Part shown: positions 32,651-41,411 of the stretch, in pieces
Position numbering within the stretch: position 1 is the stretch's first letter
Layout: each line of letters opens with the position of its first letter
DNA from: Terriglobia bacterium
GTDB lineage: Bacteria; Acidobacteriota; Terriglobia; 20CM-2-55-15
DNA length: 41,411 nucleotides
Direction of reading: 5' to 3'
NCBI GenBank assembly: GCA_036496425.1
Contig: DASXLG010000231.1
Span: 1-41,411, forward strand
The notes under the pieces: generated by a model
The model's database searches: none
Seen by the model: only the letters and a program-made list of their open reading frames with translations
What the model was told of the DNA's origin: nothing
Translations under genes and position numbers: made by a program

Positions 32651-33553
32651 CTAATTCTCCGAAGGCTTCTGGACGTTATCGACGACGATGACGTCCACCG
32701 GCCCCTTTGTGGAATCCAATTTTAGTCCCAGTTGTTCTTGTAAAGCCGTGAAGATCGATGGTCCGTTGGGGTCAATCGCAGGCCCAGGTTCCGGTCCCGC
32801 AGGACCTCCGGGACCGGGCCCGGCCGCTCCCGCGCTGCCGCCGCCCGGAGCCGGGTCCGGAGTCCACTGCAGTTTCGCGTCGTACAGCCCCTTCAATCCG
32901 GTCTTATCCACAACGATCCGGCCAACCAGCGATGAGAGCGTCTGGACGATGTTGGTCTCGTTCATCGCGACAGCTTCGAGATTCCCTCTTCCCGTACGCA
33001 AACTGTAGCGGGGCATCTGACCGCCCGCTTGTAATGGTGAAGGAGGGGGTGCGCCGCGTTCGGGCGGCTTGTACGGCGTCTGATCGTCGGAAAGCCTCAT
33101 CTTCAGGCCGCTTTTCGCGATCGTAAGCTCATAGATCGGGAGGTCCCGAGTTTCAGTGTGAGTCTTGAGTTGGAACCGATCTTCCAGAAGCGATTGAAGA
33201 CGGATTGCCATCGGACTCGGCTTGCCTGGGTCCGGCGGTCCGGCCGGCTGCGGGATGCTGCCTTCCTCGGCCCGCGCTTCGACATCCCAGAAGTCGCTTG
33301 TCATCCAACTCGGGCCACCCGCCACCTGAAAGTCACGGATACTGTAAGCAAACGTCAGCATGGCGCGGAGGGGAACGTGGCTGATGACCAGCCGACCGCC
33401 CGGCTGCATCCCGATCATGCTTCCGCGCTGGCCGGGATCGCTCGGCTTAACTGTCGCAACTTCAAATGACGGCTTCGCACCGGCGGTCGCCTGACTAAAG
33501 ATAGGAATCGCAACAACAATGATCGCCAGAACGATCAGGAACCCCGCTCGCAT
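32651..33553 (-). CDS. Secreted DUF3738 (TIGR03435) protein
   Basis: A 300-residue exported protein of the soil-associated TIGR03435/DUF3738 family; function unknown, very common in Acidobacteria. Signal peptide MRAGFLIVLAIIVVAIPIFS; then the family start PSFEVATVKPSDP, GGRLVISHVPLRAMLTFAY, VAGGPSWMTSDFWDVEA, LLEDRFQLKTHTETRDLPIY, LVGRIVVDKTGLKGLYD and the ending LGLKLDSTKGPVDVIVVDNV. A Gly/Pro-rich insert (about 235-265) precedes the last block. It leads the operon with the barrel and VWFA genes; its stop and the next ATG are one base apart. Confidence 0.92.
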   Translation of the reverse strand: MRAGFLIVLAIIVVAIPIFSQATAGAKPSFEVATVKPSDPGQRGSMIGMQPGGRLVISHVPLRAMLTFAYSIRDFQVAGGPSWMTSDFWDVEARAEEGSIPQPAGPPDPGKPSPMAIRLQSLLEDRFQLKTHTETRDLPIYELTIAKSGLKMRLSDDQTPYKPPERGAPPPSPLQAGGQMPRYSLRTGRGNLEAVAMNETNIVQTLSSLVGRIVVDKTGLKGLYDAKLQWTPDPAPGGGSAGAAGPGPGGPAGPEPGPAIDPNGPSIFTALQEQLGLKLDSTKGPVDVIVVDNVQKPSEN

Positions 33554-34126
33554 AGTTTCCCCTGCGTTATAGACACCCCAGCCGTGACTTCCGTTGACAG
33601 AATTCGGCGCCGGCCGTCAAAGTGCTACCTTTATAGCACGTCGACTGCGGACATAGCCCCATGTTTTATTACGGACGAGACACCCGAAAATTAACAGTTC
33701 TTGCTTTTTCTTCCCCGACGGCGAATAGACGCAGCCGGCGTTCGGACGTTAGACACCGGAAGCATCCTTTTTGATCACTAAAAGATCCGATACGGAAACC
33801 AGGGGCGGAATGTTCCAACCTACTGGTTTCCATAACGACGGACGAAGAAGCCGTTTCGGTCTAATGTCCGTGCAATTCGGATCATTAGATCTTGCCTCAC
33901 CGATTGCTCCCGGTGGCATTCGAAAGTCCGTTCCGAATCGTTGTGCATTATCAATGGATTGGACCTCCAGTCCCGCCCGCAACGTGTTCGCCAATGAGAC
34001 GATGCGTGCCGGGAACGAACACTACAACTTTAAAAGCAGACAGCTCCGGATGCCTGAACGTCCTTCTCGCTGTATCCATGACACTTTCATGACAACTCAC
34101 CTTCCCTCGCGATCTAGAATGCTGCG
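33554..34126. other. Long intergenic region with hairpins, no gene supported
   Basis: 573 bases between the divergent DUF3738 operon and the histidine kinase gene, so it must hold both promoters. Visible dyads are GTGCTACCTTTATAGCAC near 33619-33640 and GGAAACCAG at 33794-33802 with CTGGTTTCC at 33823-33831. Open frames of 81 and 119 codons cross the middle on opposite strands; neither resembles a known family. Confidence 0.5.
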
Positions 34127-36019
34127 GTGAGCCCCGGCGATCCAAGGCGTAAGCGGCAGATTCTCCTTTTCCTGGCTGCCATCCTCATTCCGACCGCCGT
34201 ATTAATTACCCTCGCCATGCGTCTGGCGCGGCAGGATGCCGAACTTGCCGAAAAGAGAAGCGCCGATCAGCGCCGGGACGCCCTGGACGAACTCCGGCGG
34301 GAGCTGGCGGCCCGGCTGGAAACGATCAAACTGCAGGAACTGACCCGGCTGTCCGGAGAATCCGCCTCTCGGGAAGTGCCGGCGGGCGACTTTCCGGTCT
34401 TGTTTGTCGCTCCGCTGGTTCAAAACCGGCTGATTCTGCCGTGGGAGAGCACGGCTCCGCCTGCTGCCGAGCCGGAAGAGTTTCTGCAAAAACAGAAAGA
34501 AGCCGAAGCCCGGGAATTTCTTGGAAACGACTTTTCCGGCGCCTTTCAGGCCTACACTCAAGCGCAGGCGGCGTCGTCCAACCCTTCCGGCCAATGCGCT
34601 TCGAGCCTTTCCGCGGCAAGAGTATTGATCAAAGGAGAAAGAAAGCCGGAAGCGGCCGCGATATACCGCTCGATGTTGGAAAAATGTGCATCCGTGGAGG
34701 ATGCCGACGGCATGACTTTTGCTCTCTATGCTGCGGAACGACTGATCTCGCTCGATCTGGACTCCAACCCTGCCCGCGAATACATCATCAAGCGGGTCCG
34801 ATCGCTGCGATGGCTGCCGCCGGTTCAAGCCTACCTGATGCAATCGTTGCTGCGGGATGCGGCCAGCGCGGAGGCGAAACAGGCGGGCGACAGGCTGACC
34901 TCCGAGATCCATGACGTTGAACAGATCCTGGCGCTCGCGAACGACCTGAGCCGGCTGGGTCGAATCGACTTCCCGTTTCACGCCAACCCGGGACAATCGG
35001 TGTGGCTGGCTTATGGGGACGAACCCTGGCTGATCACCGTGATGTCGACGGCGTCTTTCGCGCCTCCGGTGGTTCTCGCCATTTCCTCAAAGAAAGTTTC
35101 GCCTCCCGGGGTGACCTTCACGGCCGCAAAATCCGCGACTTCTCTGCCCTTGGGAGACGGCTTCGTCGATCTCGATGTCGAATGGCCCGCCGGGCGCTTC
35201 GCTCCCGCTACAACCGTGCCGCCATTTTTGTATGCCGCCGGAATTGTCCTGATTCTCAGCGTGACGCTGTTCGCCGGCTACCTTCTGCTGCGGGACGTCA
35301 GCCGGGAAATCGAAGTGGCGGAAATGCGATCGCACTTTGTCGCGAGCGTTTCCCATGAGTTGAAAACGCCGCTGACTGCGATTCGTATGTTCGCCGAGAC
35401 CCTCGCGATGGGAAGAGCCACGGACGAACGGACCCGATCCGAATATCTCCAGACGGTCGTCAATGAAAGCGAACGCCTTTCCCGTCTCGTCGACAACGTA
35501 CTCGATTTTTCCAGAATCGAACGCGGCAAGAAAATTTACCGGATGCAGCCGGTATCCCTTCCGGAAATCGTTCGCGCTGCCGCGAAAACCATGCAATACC
35601 CATTGACGCAACAGGGCTTCGCGCTGACGGTTTCGATCGAAGAGCAATTCCCTGCTGTTCGAGCCGATGCGGACGCCCTGGAACAGGCGATCCTGAACCT
35701 GCTCGCGAATGCACTGAAATACTCCGGCGATGCCCGGGAAATCGAGTTGCACCTCGACCACTCCAAGACCGATGCGATCATCAAGGTTGTCGACCGGGGT
35801 ATCGGTATCGCCGGGGAAGACCAGAACCGGATATTCGAGAAGTTTTACCGCGTTCGTTCAGCGCACGCCGAAGGCGTTCCCGGCACGGGACTGGGACTCA
35901 CTTTAGCCACCCATATCGTGAAGGCCCATGGCGGCCGTATCGAGGTGTCGAGCGAAGTCGGACACGGAAGCACCTTTTATATATGTCTGCCGCTGGAACA
36001 GCCGGAGGCGAACGCATGA
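34127..36019 (+). CDS. Membrane sensor histidine kinase
   Basis: The 630-residue kinase has one membrane segment at about 11-31, a large periplasmic sensor (about 32-365) of unknown fold with a helical, Ala-rich repeat-like part (about 120-260), a second membrane segment (about 367-388), then HisKA with the phosphorylated His410 (FVASVSHELKTPLTAIRMFA) and the HATPase domain: N box NLLANALKYSGD, G1 VVDRGIGIAGED, F box IFEKFYRV, G2 GTGLGLTLATHIVKAHGG. It overlaps the regulator gene by four bases (ATGA), so the two are a pair. The start is GTG, without a clear Shine-Dalgarno. Signal unknown. Confidence 0.93.
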   Translation: MSPGDPRRKRQILLFLAAILIPTAVLITLAMRLARQDAELAEKRSADQRRDALDELRRELAARLETIKLQELTRLSGESASREVPAGDFPVLFVAPLVQNRLILPWESTAPPAAEPEEFLQKQKEAEAREFLGNDFSGAFQAYTQAQAASSNPSGQCASSLSAARVLIKGERKPEAAAIYRSMLEKCASVEDADGMTFALYAAERLISLDLDSNPAREYIIKRVRSLRWLPPVQAYLMQSLLRDAASAEAKQAGDRLTSEIHDVEQILALANDLSRLGRIDFPFHANPGQSVWLAYGDEPWLITVMSTASFAPPVVLAISSKKVSPPGVTFTAAKSATSLPLGDGFVDLDVEWPAGRFAPATTVPPFLYAAGIVLILSVTLFAGYLLLRDVSREIEVAEMRSHFVASVSHELKTPLTAIRMFAETLAMGRATDERTRSEYLQTVVNESERLSRLVDNVLDFSRIERGKKIYRMQPVSLPEIVRAAAKTMQYPLTQQGFALTVSIEEQFPAVRADADALEQAILNLLANALKYSGDAREIELHLDHSKTDAIIKVVDRGIGIAGEDQNRIFEKFYRVRSAHAEGVPGTGLGLTLATHIVKAHGGRIEVSSEVGHGSTFYICLPLEQPEANA

Positions 36020-36708
36020 ATAAAGTTCTTGTTGTCGAAGATGACGCGGCAATCCTGCGCGGCCTGGCCGACAATCTGGCGCACGAGGGTTATGAGGTCG
36101 TCACCGCAGTCAACGGAGAGACCGGATACAACCTTCAAAAAAGCGAAAGGCCCGACCTCATCATCCTGGATCTCATGCTGCCGCGCATGAGCGGCCTGGA
36201 ATTGTGCCGGAAACTCCGCGGCGAAGGTGTTCAGACCCCGATACTGATGCTGACGGCAAGGAGCGAAGAGTCCGACCGGGTGATCGGTCTCGACCTGGGC
36301 GCCGATGATTACGTCACGAAACCGTTCTCCCTGCGTGAGCTCATGGCCCGCGTCCGGGCTCTCCTGCGGCGGATTCAGGCTGCCGTCGATCTTCCCAATG
36401 AACTGCAATTCGGCGATGTTGAAGTGGACTTCCGGCGCTACGTGGCCATCCGTGCGGGGAAACTCGTCGAGATGACGCGGAAGGAATTTGCCACGTTGCG
36501 AATCCTCGCCGCCCGGGCAGGTGAGGTCGTGACTCGCGAGCAACTCCTCAACGAAGTCTGGGGCTACGAGGCATATCCCGTCAGCCGGACCGTCGACAAC
36601 CATATCGCCGGCCTGCGCGCCAAACTGGAAAAGGATCCGGCGCGGCCGGCACACATTCGAACCGTCCACGGCGTCGGATACAAGTTCCTTCACAGTGCAA
36701 TTTCATGA
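36016..36708 (+). CDS. OmpR/PhoB-family response regulator
   Basis: A 230-residue regulator. The receiver domain has the acidic pair Asp9-Asp10 (VLVVEDDAAIL), phosphoacceptor Asp52 (LIILDLMLPRMSG), Thr in LMLTARSEE and Lys in YVTKPFSLREL. The winged-helix domain follows (about 130-228: MTRKEFATLRILAARAGEVV, LLNEVWGYEAYPVSRTVDNHI, VHGVGYKF). ATG 36016 (MNKVLVVEDD) is chosen over the frame opening at 35983 because it fits the family and overlaps the kinase stop. The DUF1592 gene begins 151 bases downstream and could be its target, but this is only proximity. Confidence 0.95.
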   Translation: MNKVLVVEDDAAILRGLADNLAHEGYEVVTAVNGETGYNLQKSERPDLIILDLMLPRMSGLELCRKLRGEGVQTPILMLTARSEESDRVIGLDLGADDYVTKPFSLRELMARVRALLRRIQAAVDLPNELQFGDVEVDFRRYVAIRAGKLVEMTRKEFATLRILAARAGEVVTREQLLNEVWGYEAYPVSRTVDNHIAGLRAKLEKDPARPAHIRTVHGVGYKFLHSAIS

Positions 36709-36859
36709 CAATCACCTTACAAAAAATGTGCAGACGGCGGACTTCCCGATGACGACTCGCGAAGCCTCCAGGCGTTATTGTCCGTTCTCATCGTTTCGAG
36801 GCATGAGCGGCGCGAATGCAAGCGCGATAGCGCGCAGCCATAAATAGAAGGAGGTTCCG

Positions 36860-38530
36860 ATGAAAGGGCAGGCGCTGGTGGTTTTGCTGGTGGTTTTATT
36901 GATGAGCGTTGTAGGGACGGCCGGAGCCGCGGGTTCACAGGTTGCGCTCGAGTTGTACCAGCGCGCGCTGGTTCAGGAACAAGCGGCAGGCAATCTGCCG
37001 GAAGCGATCAGCTTGTATCAACAGGCGGCAAAAGAAGCCGGCAACGATCGCACCCTTGCCGCGCGCGCTTTGATCCGCGCGGCAGGCTCGTATGAAAAGC
37101 TCGGGCAGCCGGCTGCCATGGAACTCTACGCGGAAGTCATGCGTACTTATCCCGAGCAACGCGAACAGGTCGCGCTGGCGCAGTCCCGGCTGGCGGCGTT
37201 GAAGCGCTCGTCTCCCCGAACCGCTCCGGCTCGCGCCGGCCGCACGGACGTGTCGGCGGTGTTCGATCCGCTTTTTGAAACCTATTGTGTATCGTGCCAC
37301 AGCCAGAGCCACAAAACGGCGGGACTGGCACTCGACAATCTCGACACAACGAATATCAGCGAAAACACGGCTGTCTGGGAAAGAATACTGCGCCGTCTGC
37401 GCGCCCGCCGGGATCCTCCACTTGGCATGCGCAGGCCGGACGAAGCAGCGTACCAGGCAGCCGTGTCCACAACGGAACTCGCCCTCGACCAGGCTTATCC
37501 CGTGAATTCCTCCTTGAATACCGCGGATCGTGTATCGGATGCCGAGCTCGCGGCCCGCATGGCGAAATTCATCTGGAATGAAACTCCCGATACGGTGTTG
37601 TCGGATGCCGCGCAGAGAGGCAGCCTGCGGAATCCCGCGGTTCTGGAGCAGCAGGTACGGCGAATGCTGCGGGACTCCAGAGCCAATGGACTGGTGACCG
37701 GGTTCTTCGAGCGCTGGATGCTTTCGGATTCACTGGATAAAGTCCAGAGCGCCGACCCCGGGCTGCGCCAGGCGATGGGAACGGAGACTCATCTGTTCCT
37801 CGTCAATCAGCTCCAGGAGGATCACAATGCGCTCGACCTTTGGACCGCCAATTACTCGTTCATCAACGAGCGGCTGGCCCGCCACTATGGAATCTCCGGA
37901 ATTTCCGGCAACGACTTCCGACGCTATGTTTTTCCCGACAACGCTCGCGCGGGAATTCTCGGACAAGGAAGCTTCCTCACCGTTAGTTCCGCCGGCGACC
38001 GCACTTCCCCGGTGGAACGCGGGAAGCTGATCCTCGGCATGTTCCTGGGCGTGAATCCTCCCGATCCGCCACCGAATGTTCCTCCCATCAAGTCCGGCAA
38101 CAACCGTCCGATGCGCGTCCTGATGCAGGAACATCACACCAATCCCGCTTGCCTTTCCTGTCACCTGAGCTTTGAGCCGCTCGGCCTGGCACTGGAGAAT
38201 TTCAACCTTGTCGGACAGTGGCGGAACACCGACGGCGGAGCGCCGATCGACGCCTCCGGCACGTTCGTCGACGGCACGCGGTTCAACGGCCCCGCCGAAC
38301 TGCGCGCCGGCCTCCTGAAGTATCGCGACGCCTATTACGCCAGCATCGCTCAGAAGATGCTGGGTTATGCGCTCGGGCGTGAGGGGCGGACCTGGCGTGT
38401 ATACGACTACGAAATGCCTTCGGTTCGCGCGATTGTCCGCGAGGCCGGCGCCAACGATTACCGCTGGTCGTCGATCGTGCTCGGTATCGTGAAGAGCACG
38501 CCGTTTCAGATGAAGACAATCGTTCCTTAG
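36860..38530 (+). CDS. Secreted DUF1592/DUF1588/DUF1585 haem-binding protein
   Basis: A 556-residue exported protein. Signal peptide about 1-23 (QALVVLLVVLLMSVVGTAGA), then a TPR-like helical region (about 27-115; ELYQRALVQEQAAGNLPEAI, LYAEVMRTYPEQREQ), a c-type haem motif CVSCH at 143-147, and the block order DUF1592 (DAELAARMAKFIWNETPD, FFERWML), DUF1588 (RAGILGQGSFLTVSSAGDRT; NPACLSCHLSFEPLGLALEN, a second CxxCH) and DUF1585 (DYEMPSVRAIVREAGANDY). These are planctomycete/acidobacterial proteins of unknown redox role. Usually a DUF1587 region precedes; it is absent, so this is a short version. AGGAGG lies six to eight bases before the ATG. The Oar-like gene follows after 10 bases. Confidence 0.88.
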   Translation: MKGQALVVLLVVLLMSVVGTAGAAGSQVALELYQRALVQEQAAGNLPEAISLYQQAAKEAGNDRTLAARALIRAAGSYEKLGQPAAMELYAEVMRTYPEQREQVALAQSRLAALKRSSPRTAPARAGRTDVSAVFDPLFETYCVSCHSQSHKTAGLALDNLDTTNISENTAVWERILRRLRARRDPPLGMRRPDEAAYQAAVSTTELALDQAYPVNSSLNTADRVSDAELAARMAKFIWNETPDTVLSDAAQRGSLRNPAVLEQQVRRMLRDSRANGLVTGFFERWMLSDSLDKVQSADPGLRQAMGTETHLFLVNQLQEDHNALDLWTANYSFINERLARHYGISGISGNDFRRYVFPDNARAGILGQGSFLTVSSAGDRTSPVERGKLILGMFLGVNPPDPPPNVPPIKSGNNRPMRVLMQEHHTNPACLSCHLSFEPLGLALENFNLVGQWRNTDGGAPIDASGTFVDGTRFNGPAELRAGLLKYRDAYYASIAQKMLGYALGREGRTWRVYDYEMPSVRAIVREAGANDYRWSSIVLGIVKSTPFQMKTIVP

Positions 38531-38540
38531 TAATACCGAT

Positions 38541-41360
38541 ATGAATACGGCATTTGGCTTCATTTTTGCCGCCCTGGCTCTCCTTGCCCAGCTGCCGGCG
38601 GCAATTCACGGTGTTCTCACCGACGCGTCGGGCGCGTTGATTCCGGGAGCGGCGGTTTCACTCTCCGGCCCGGAGGTGCAGAAAACCGTGCAAACGGCGG
38701 CAGACGGCAGCTATTCATTCCAGGGTCTCGCCGCCGGCGACTATACCTTGCGGGTCAGTTTCCCGGATCTTGAATCGTTTGAAAAACGCCTGCATATTGA
38801 GGCCGGCACAACGTCGGAAAACGCAATCCAGCTCAGGCCGAGAGTGCTGACCCAGGCTGTCACTGTAACAGAAGAAGCCGGAGCGGAGATCGGCGTCGAA
38901 CCGGACAAAAGCGCGGGAACCGTTGTCATGAAGCCAACCGATCTTGACGCGCTTCCCGATAACCCGGACGACTTGCTCAATATCCTTCAAGCCCTCGCGG
39001 GAGGCGCCGGCGGTCAGGCACAGATCATGGTCGACAATTTCAGCAACGGCCAGATCCCTCCCAAAAGCGCTATCAAAGAAATCAAGATCAATCAGGACCC
39101 GTTCTCCGCTGCATACGACTGGATGGGTTTCGGCCGGATCGAGATCGTGACGAAGCCCGGCGGAGACACGCTTCACGGCGCCGTCGGCCTGACCGACAGC
39201 GACGCCGCTTTCAACTCACGCAATCCGTATGCGACCAATAAAGCCGGCTACGTGAACCGCATCCTGACCGCCAATTTAGGAAGTTCGTTCAAGAAACGCG
39301 CTTCGTATACCTTCGACTTCTATCACAACACCATCGATAACACGGCGCTGATCAACGCCGTCACGCTCGACCCGTCGACATTCGCGGCCCTACCGGTCCA
39401 GACCACAGTGGTGGTTCCGCGCGACGATATTTCAGGCACCGGACGCCTGGATGATCAGCTCTCTCCGTCCAACACCTTGACCGGCAGCTACCGCTACCTC
39501 CGCAGCCACAGAGACAACAACGGTATCGGACAATACAGCCTGCAATCGCGAGGCTATTCGAATAGGAACACTTTGAAGGAGTTGCATCTGACGGAGACCG
39601 CAACCCTGAACAGCAGCGCCGTCACGACAACCAGGCTCGGATACACAGCGACCGGAGCCTTCCAGAACGGCGGCATCTCCTCACCATCTTTGATTGTTTC
39701 GAGCGCTTTTAACGGCGGCAGCGCGCAGGTCGGACAGGCTTCGCATACCACCGGTTTTCTCGAAATTCAAAGCGACACGACCTGGATTCATGGCATGCAC
39801 TCCTTGAAGTTCGGCGGGCGATTTCACAACAATCCGACCTCGGATATCGCTCCATCGAATTTCGGCGGTACGTTCTCCTTTTTCGGCGTCACGGACGCGC
39901 CCGTTCTCGACGCAACCAACCAGCCCATCGCGAACGAAACAGCTCAGATCACATCACTCGAACAGTACAGGCGGACATTGCTGTTCGAAAAACTGGGCTA
40001 TTCCCCGGACACGATTCGCAAGCTCGGCGGCGGCGCGTCGCAGTTTTCGATTGCTGGCGGAAATCCGGCAGTGAACTTCAACTTCGTGGACTTGGCGTTG
40101 TACGGGCTGGATGACTGGCGCGTCCGGCCGAATCTGACTGTCAGCCTCGGCGCTCGGTATCGCCGGCAGAACCATATCCACGATTGGAAAGACCTTGGCC
40201 CGCGCGCAGCGATCGCCTGGTCCCCACACTCGGGCAGCAGTACTTCGCCCAAGACGGTGATCCGCGCCGGTTGGGGCGCGTTTTTCGACACCGTCAGTCC
40301 GCCCGTTGTCCAGCAGGCGCTGCGCTTCAACGGCACCACCCAGAATCAATACGTGGTCCTGAATCCCGATTTTTATCCCATCGTGCCGCCGATCGGTTCT
40401 TTGGGGTCAGGACAGGCTTCCACAACCTACCGGCTGGATCCAAAACTCAAAGGCGCTCCCTGGATGCTGAGCGCGATCTCGGTGGACCGTCAGCTTCCGC
40501 GCAACACCAGCATCTCCGTCACCTACCGCGATCAGCGCACGACGCACATTCTGCAGACAGTCGATATCAACGCGCCGCTCGCGTTTGGCGGCGTGCGGCC
40601 GTACGGTGACGCGGCAGGAAACATCTTTCAATTCGAGTCCGGTGGAATTCAGAAGGTGAAGTGGATCACCCTGCAGCTGAACAGCAAGTTCAATGAGAAG
40701 ATTTCGCTGACAACCCAATACACCTTCATGCACGGGTTCAACACGGATGCCTACACTGACAGCGGACAGTGGAGTTCCGCAATCCCCTCGAATCCGTACA
40801 ACCTCAACCAGGACTGGGGCCGCGCAGGCTGGTGCAACACCAATAACTTCACCCTCATGGGCACGTTTACCGCAGCCGCCGGCGTGCAGTTGAGCCCGCT
40901 TCTGGTCGCCTATTCCGGACAACCCTACAACCTCACCATCGGCTCCGATCTGAACGGCGACACCGTCGCGAACGACCGGCCGGCCTTCGCCACCGACCTG
41001 ACGCGGCCAAGCGTCGTCATCACGAAATACGGCTCGTTCGATACGAACCCGATGCCGGGACAGACGATCGTCCCGCGCAACTACCTGACCGGCGCTCCGA
41101 TGTGGAACCTCTCGGTGCGCCTCTCCAAGACCTTCCGCTTTCCCGCGGAAGCTCAGACCTCTGCGCAAAGCACTTCACCTCAGCCGCGCTACGGACTGAG
41201 CTTCAATGTCGATATGGACAACGTGTTCAATCACCTGAATCCCGGCGGCTTCGTCGGCAATCTCGCTTCCCCGCTCTTCGGACAAGCGACCGCCGTCAAT
41301 TTGTTCCGGGACACCTCGAACAATCGCCGGATTCAGTTCGGCACCCAATTCACATTCTGA
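38541..41360 (+). CDS. Oar-like TonB-dependent receptor
   Basis: A complete 939-residue outer-membrane protein. Signal peptide about 1-20 (FGFIFAALALLAQLPAA), a carboxypeptidase-regulatory domain (about 22-95: GVLTDASGALIPGAAVSLSG, GSYSFQGLAAGDYTLRVSF), then a plug-like part (DLLNILQALAGG, IMVDNFSNGQIPPKSAIKEI, IEIVTKPGGDTLHG) and a long barrel ending FGTQFTF with the terminal Phe. It lies 10 bases after the DUF1592 gene and is probably cotranscribed, pairing an exported haem protein with an outer-membrane channel or receptor. The substrate cannot be told. The last 51 bases of the window hold nothing recognisable. Confidence 0.9.
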   Translation: MNTAFGFIFAALALLAQLPAAIHGVLTDASGALIPGAAVSLSGPEVQKTVQTAADGSYSFQGLAAGDYTLRVSFPDLESFEKRLHIEAGTTSENAIQLRPRVLTQAVTVTEEAGAEIGVEPDKSAGTVVMKPTDLDALPDNPDDLLNILQALAGGAGGQAQIMVDNFSNGQIPPKSAIKEIKINQDPFSAAYDWMGFGRIEIVTKPGGDTLHGAVGLTDSDAAFNSRNPYATNKAGYVNRILTANLGSSFKKRASYTFDFYHNTIDNTALINAVTLDPSTFAALPVQTTVVVPRDDISGTGRLDDQLSPSNTLTGSYRYLRSHRDNNGIGQYSLQSRGYSNRNTLKELHLTETATLNSSAVTTTRLGYTATGAFQNGGISSPSLIVSSAFNGGSAQVGQASHTTGFLEIQSDTTWIHGMHSLKFGGRFHNNPTSDIAPSNFGGTFSFFGVTDAPVLDATNQPIANETAQITSLEQYRRTLLFEKLGYSPDTIRKLGGGASQFSIAGGNPAVNFNFVDLALYGLDDWRVRPNLTVSLGARYRRQNHIHDWKDLGPRAAIAWSPHSGSSTSPKTVIRAGWGAFFDTVSPPVVQQALRFNGTTQNQYVVLNPDFYPIVPPIGSLGSGQASTTYRLDPKLKGAPWMLSAISVDRQLPRNTSISVTYRDQRTTHILQTVDINAPLAFGGVRPYGDAAGNIFQFESGGIQKVKWITLQLNSKFNEKISLTTQYTFMHGFNTDAYTDSGQWSSAIPSNPYNLNQDWGRAGWCNTNNFTLMGTFTAAAGVQLSPLLVAYSGQPYNLTIGSDLNGDTVANDRPAFATDLTRPSVVITKYGSFDTNPMPGQTIVPRNYLTGAPMWNLSVRLSKTFRFPAEAQTSAQSTSPQPRYGLSFNVDMDNVFNHLNPGGFVGNLASPLFGQATAVNLFRDTSNNRRIQFGTQFTF

Positions 41361-41411
41361 CTGTCCCCTGAGGCGCGCCTCCTCGATGTTCGGATCGGCC
41401 TACTGGAGACG

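Noticed and set aside
33749-34130. Two overlapping frames in the 573-base intergenic region
   Set aside because: Neither has a ribosome site or recognisable family features; they lie in the divergent promoter region.

Overview
The window is a high-GC bacterial chromosome segment, almost certainly from a soil member of the Acidobacteriota. The lineage call rests on several families that are expanded there: an orphan MacB/FtsX permease of the ADOP type with its PadR repressor, a VWFA-related secreted protein (TIGR03436 type), a DUF3738/TIGR03435 secreted protein, two long Oar-like TonB-receptor-type outer-membrane proteins and a DUF1592/1588/1585 haem protein. LpxD, LptF/G and outer-membrane barrels show a lipopolysaccharide-bearing diderm.

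Layout. 1-7.1 kb: a minus-strand cluster thiD, TMTC-like TPR glycosyltransferase candidate, GAF-SpoIIE phosphatase and an edge-truncated secreted protein, with a small secreted protein divergent from thiD and a GH57 hydrolase. 7.2-11.3 kb: an LptF-LptG fusion and a winged-helix/AAA regulator that looks clipped, punctuated by three copies of a large palindromic repeat built on a 9-base period. 11.5-17.7 kb: an accessory patch. Here a 5'-truncated fibronectin-III gene and a 5'-truncated T7-like single-subunit RNA polymerase meet head to head; two toxin-antitoxin pairs, REP-like hairpins, a frameshifted secreted esterase and a decayed DUF4252-like fragment follow. 17.7-22.5 kb: a PQQ-sugar-dehydrogenase-like propeller, the ADOP permease and PadR. 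22.6-27.3 kb: housekeeping genes metK, xerD, murJ and divergent lpxD. 27.4-33.6 kb: a tight operon DUF3738 - TonB-type barrel - VWFA with single-base gaps. 34.1-41.4 kb: a two-component pair, then a DUF1592-type haem protein and a second Oar-like receptor.

The most unusual object is the polymerase at about 11.96-13.66 kb. It keeps the complete T7-family palm, fingers and C-terminal foot, including the catalytic aspartates, but lacks the N-terminal domain and sits without phage structural genes beside toxin-antitoxin modules. Second in interest are two unrelated nonamer-periodic palindromic repeat families; one of them runs in frame into the end of lpxD and the start of the VWFA gene. All functional calls come from reading motifs; no search was run.
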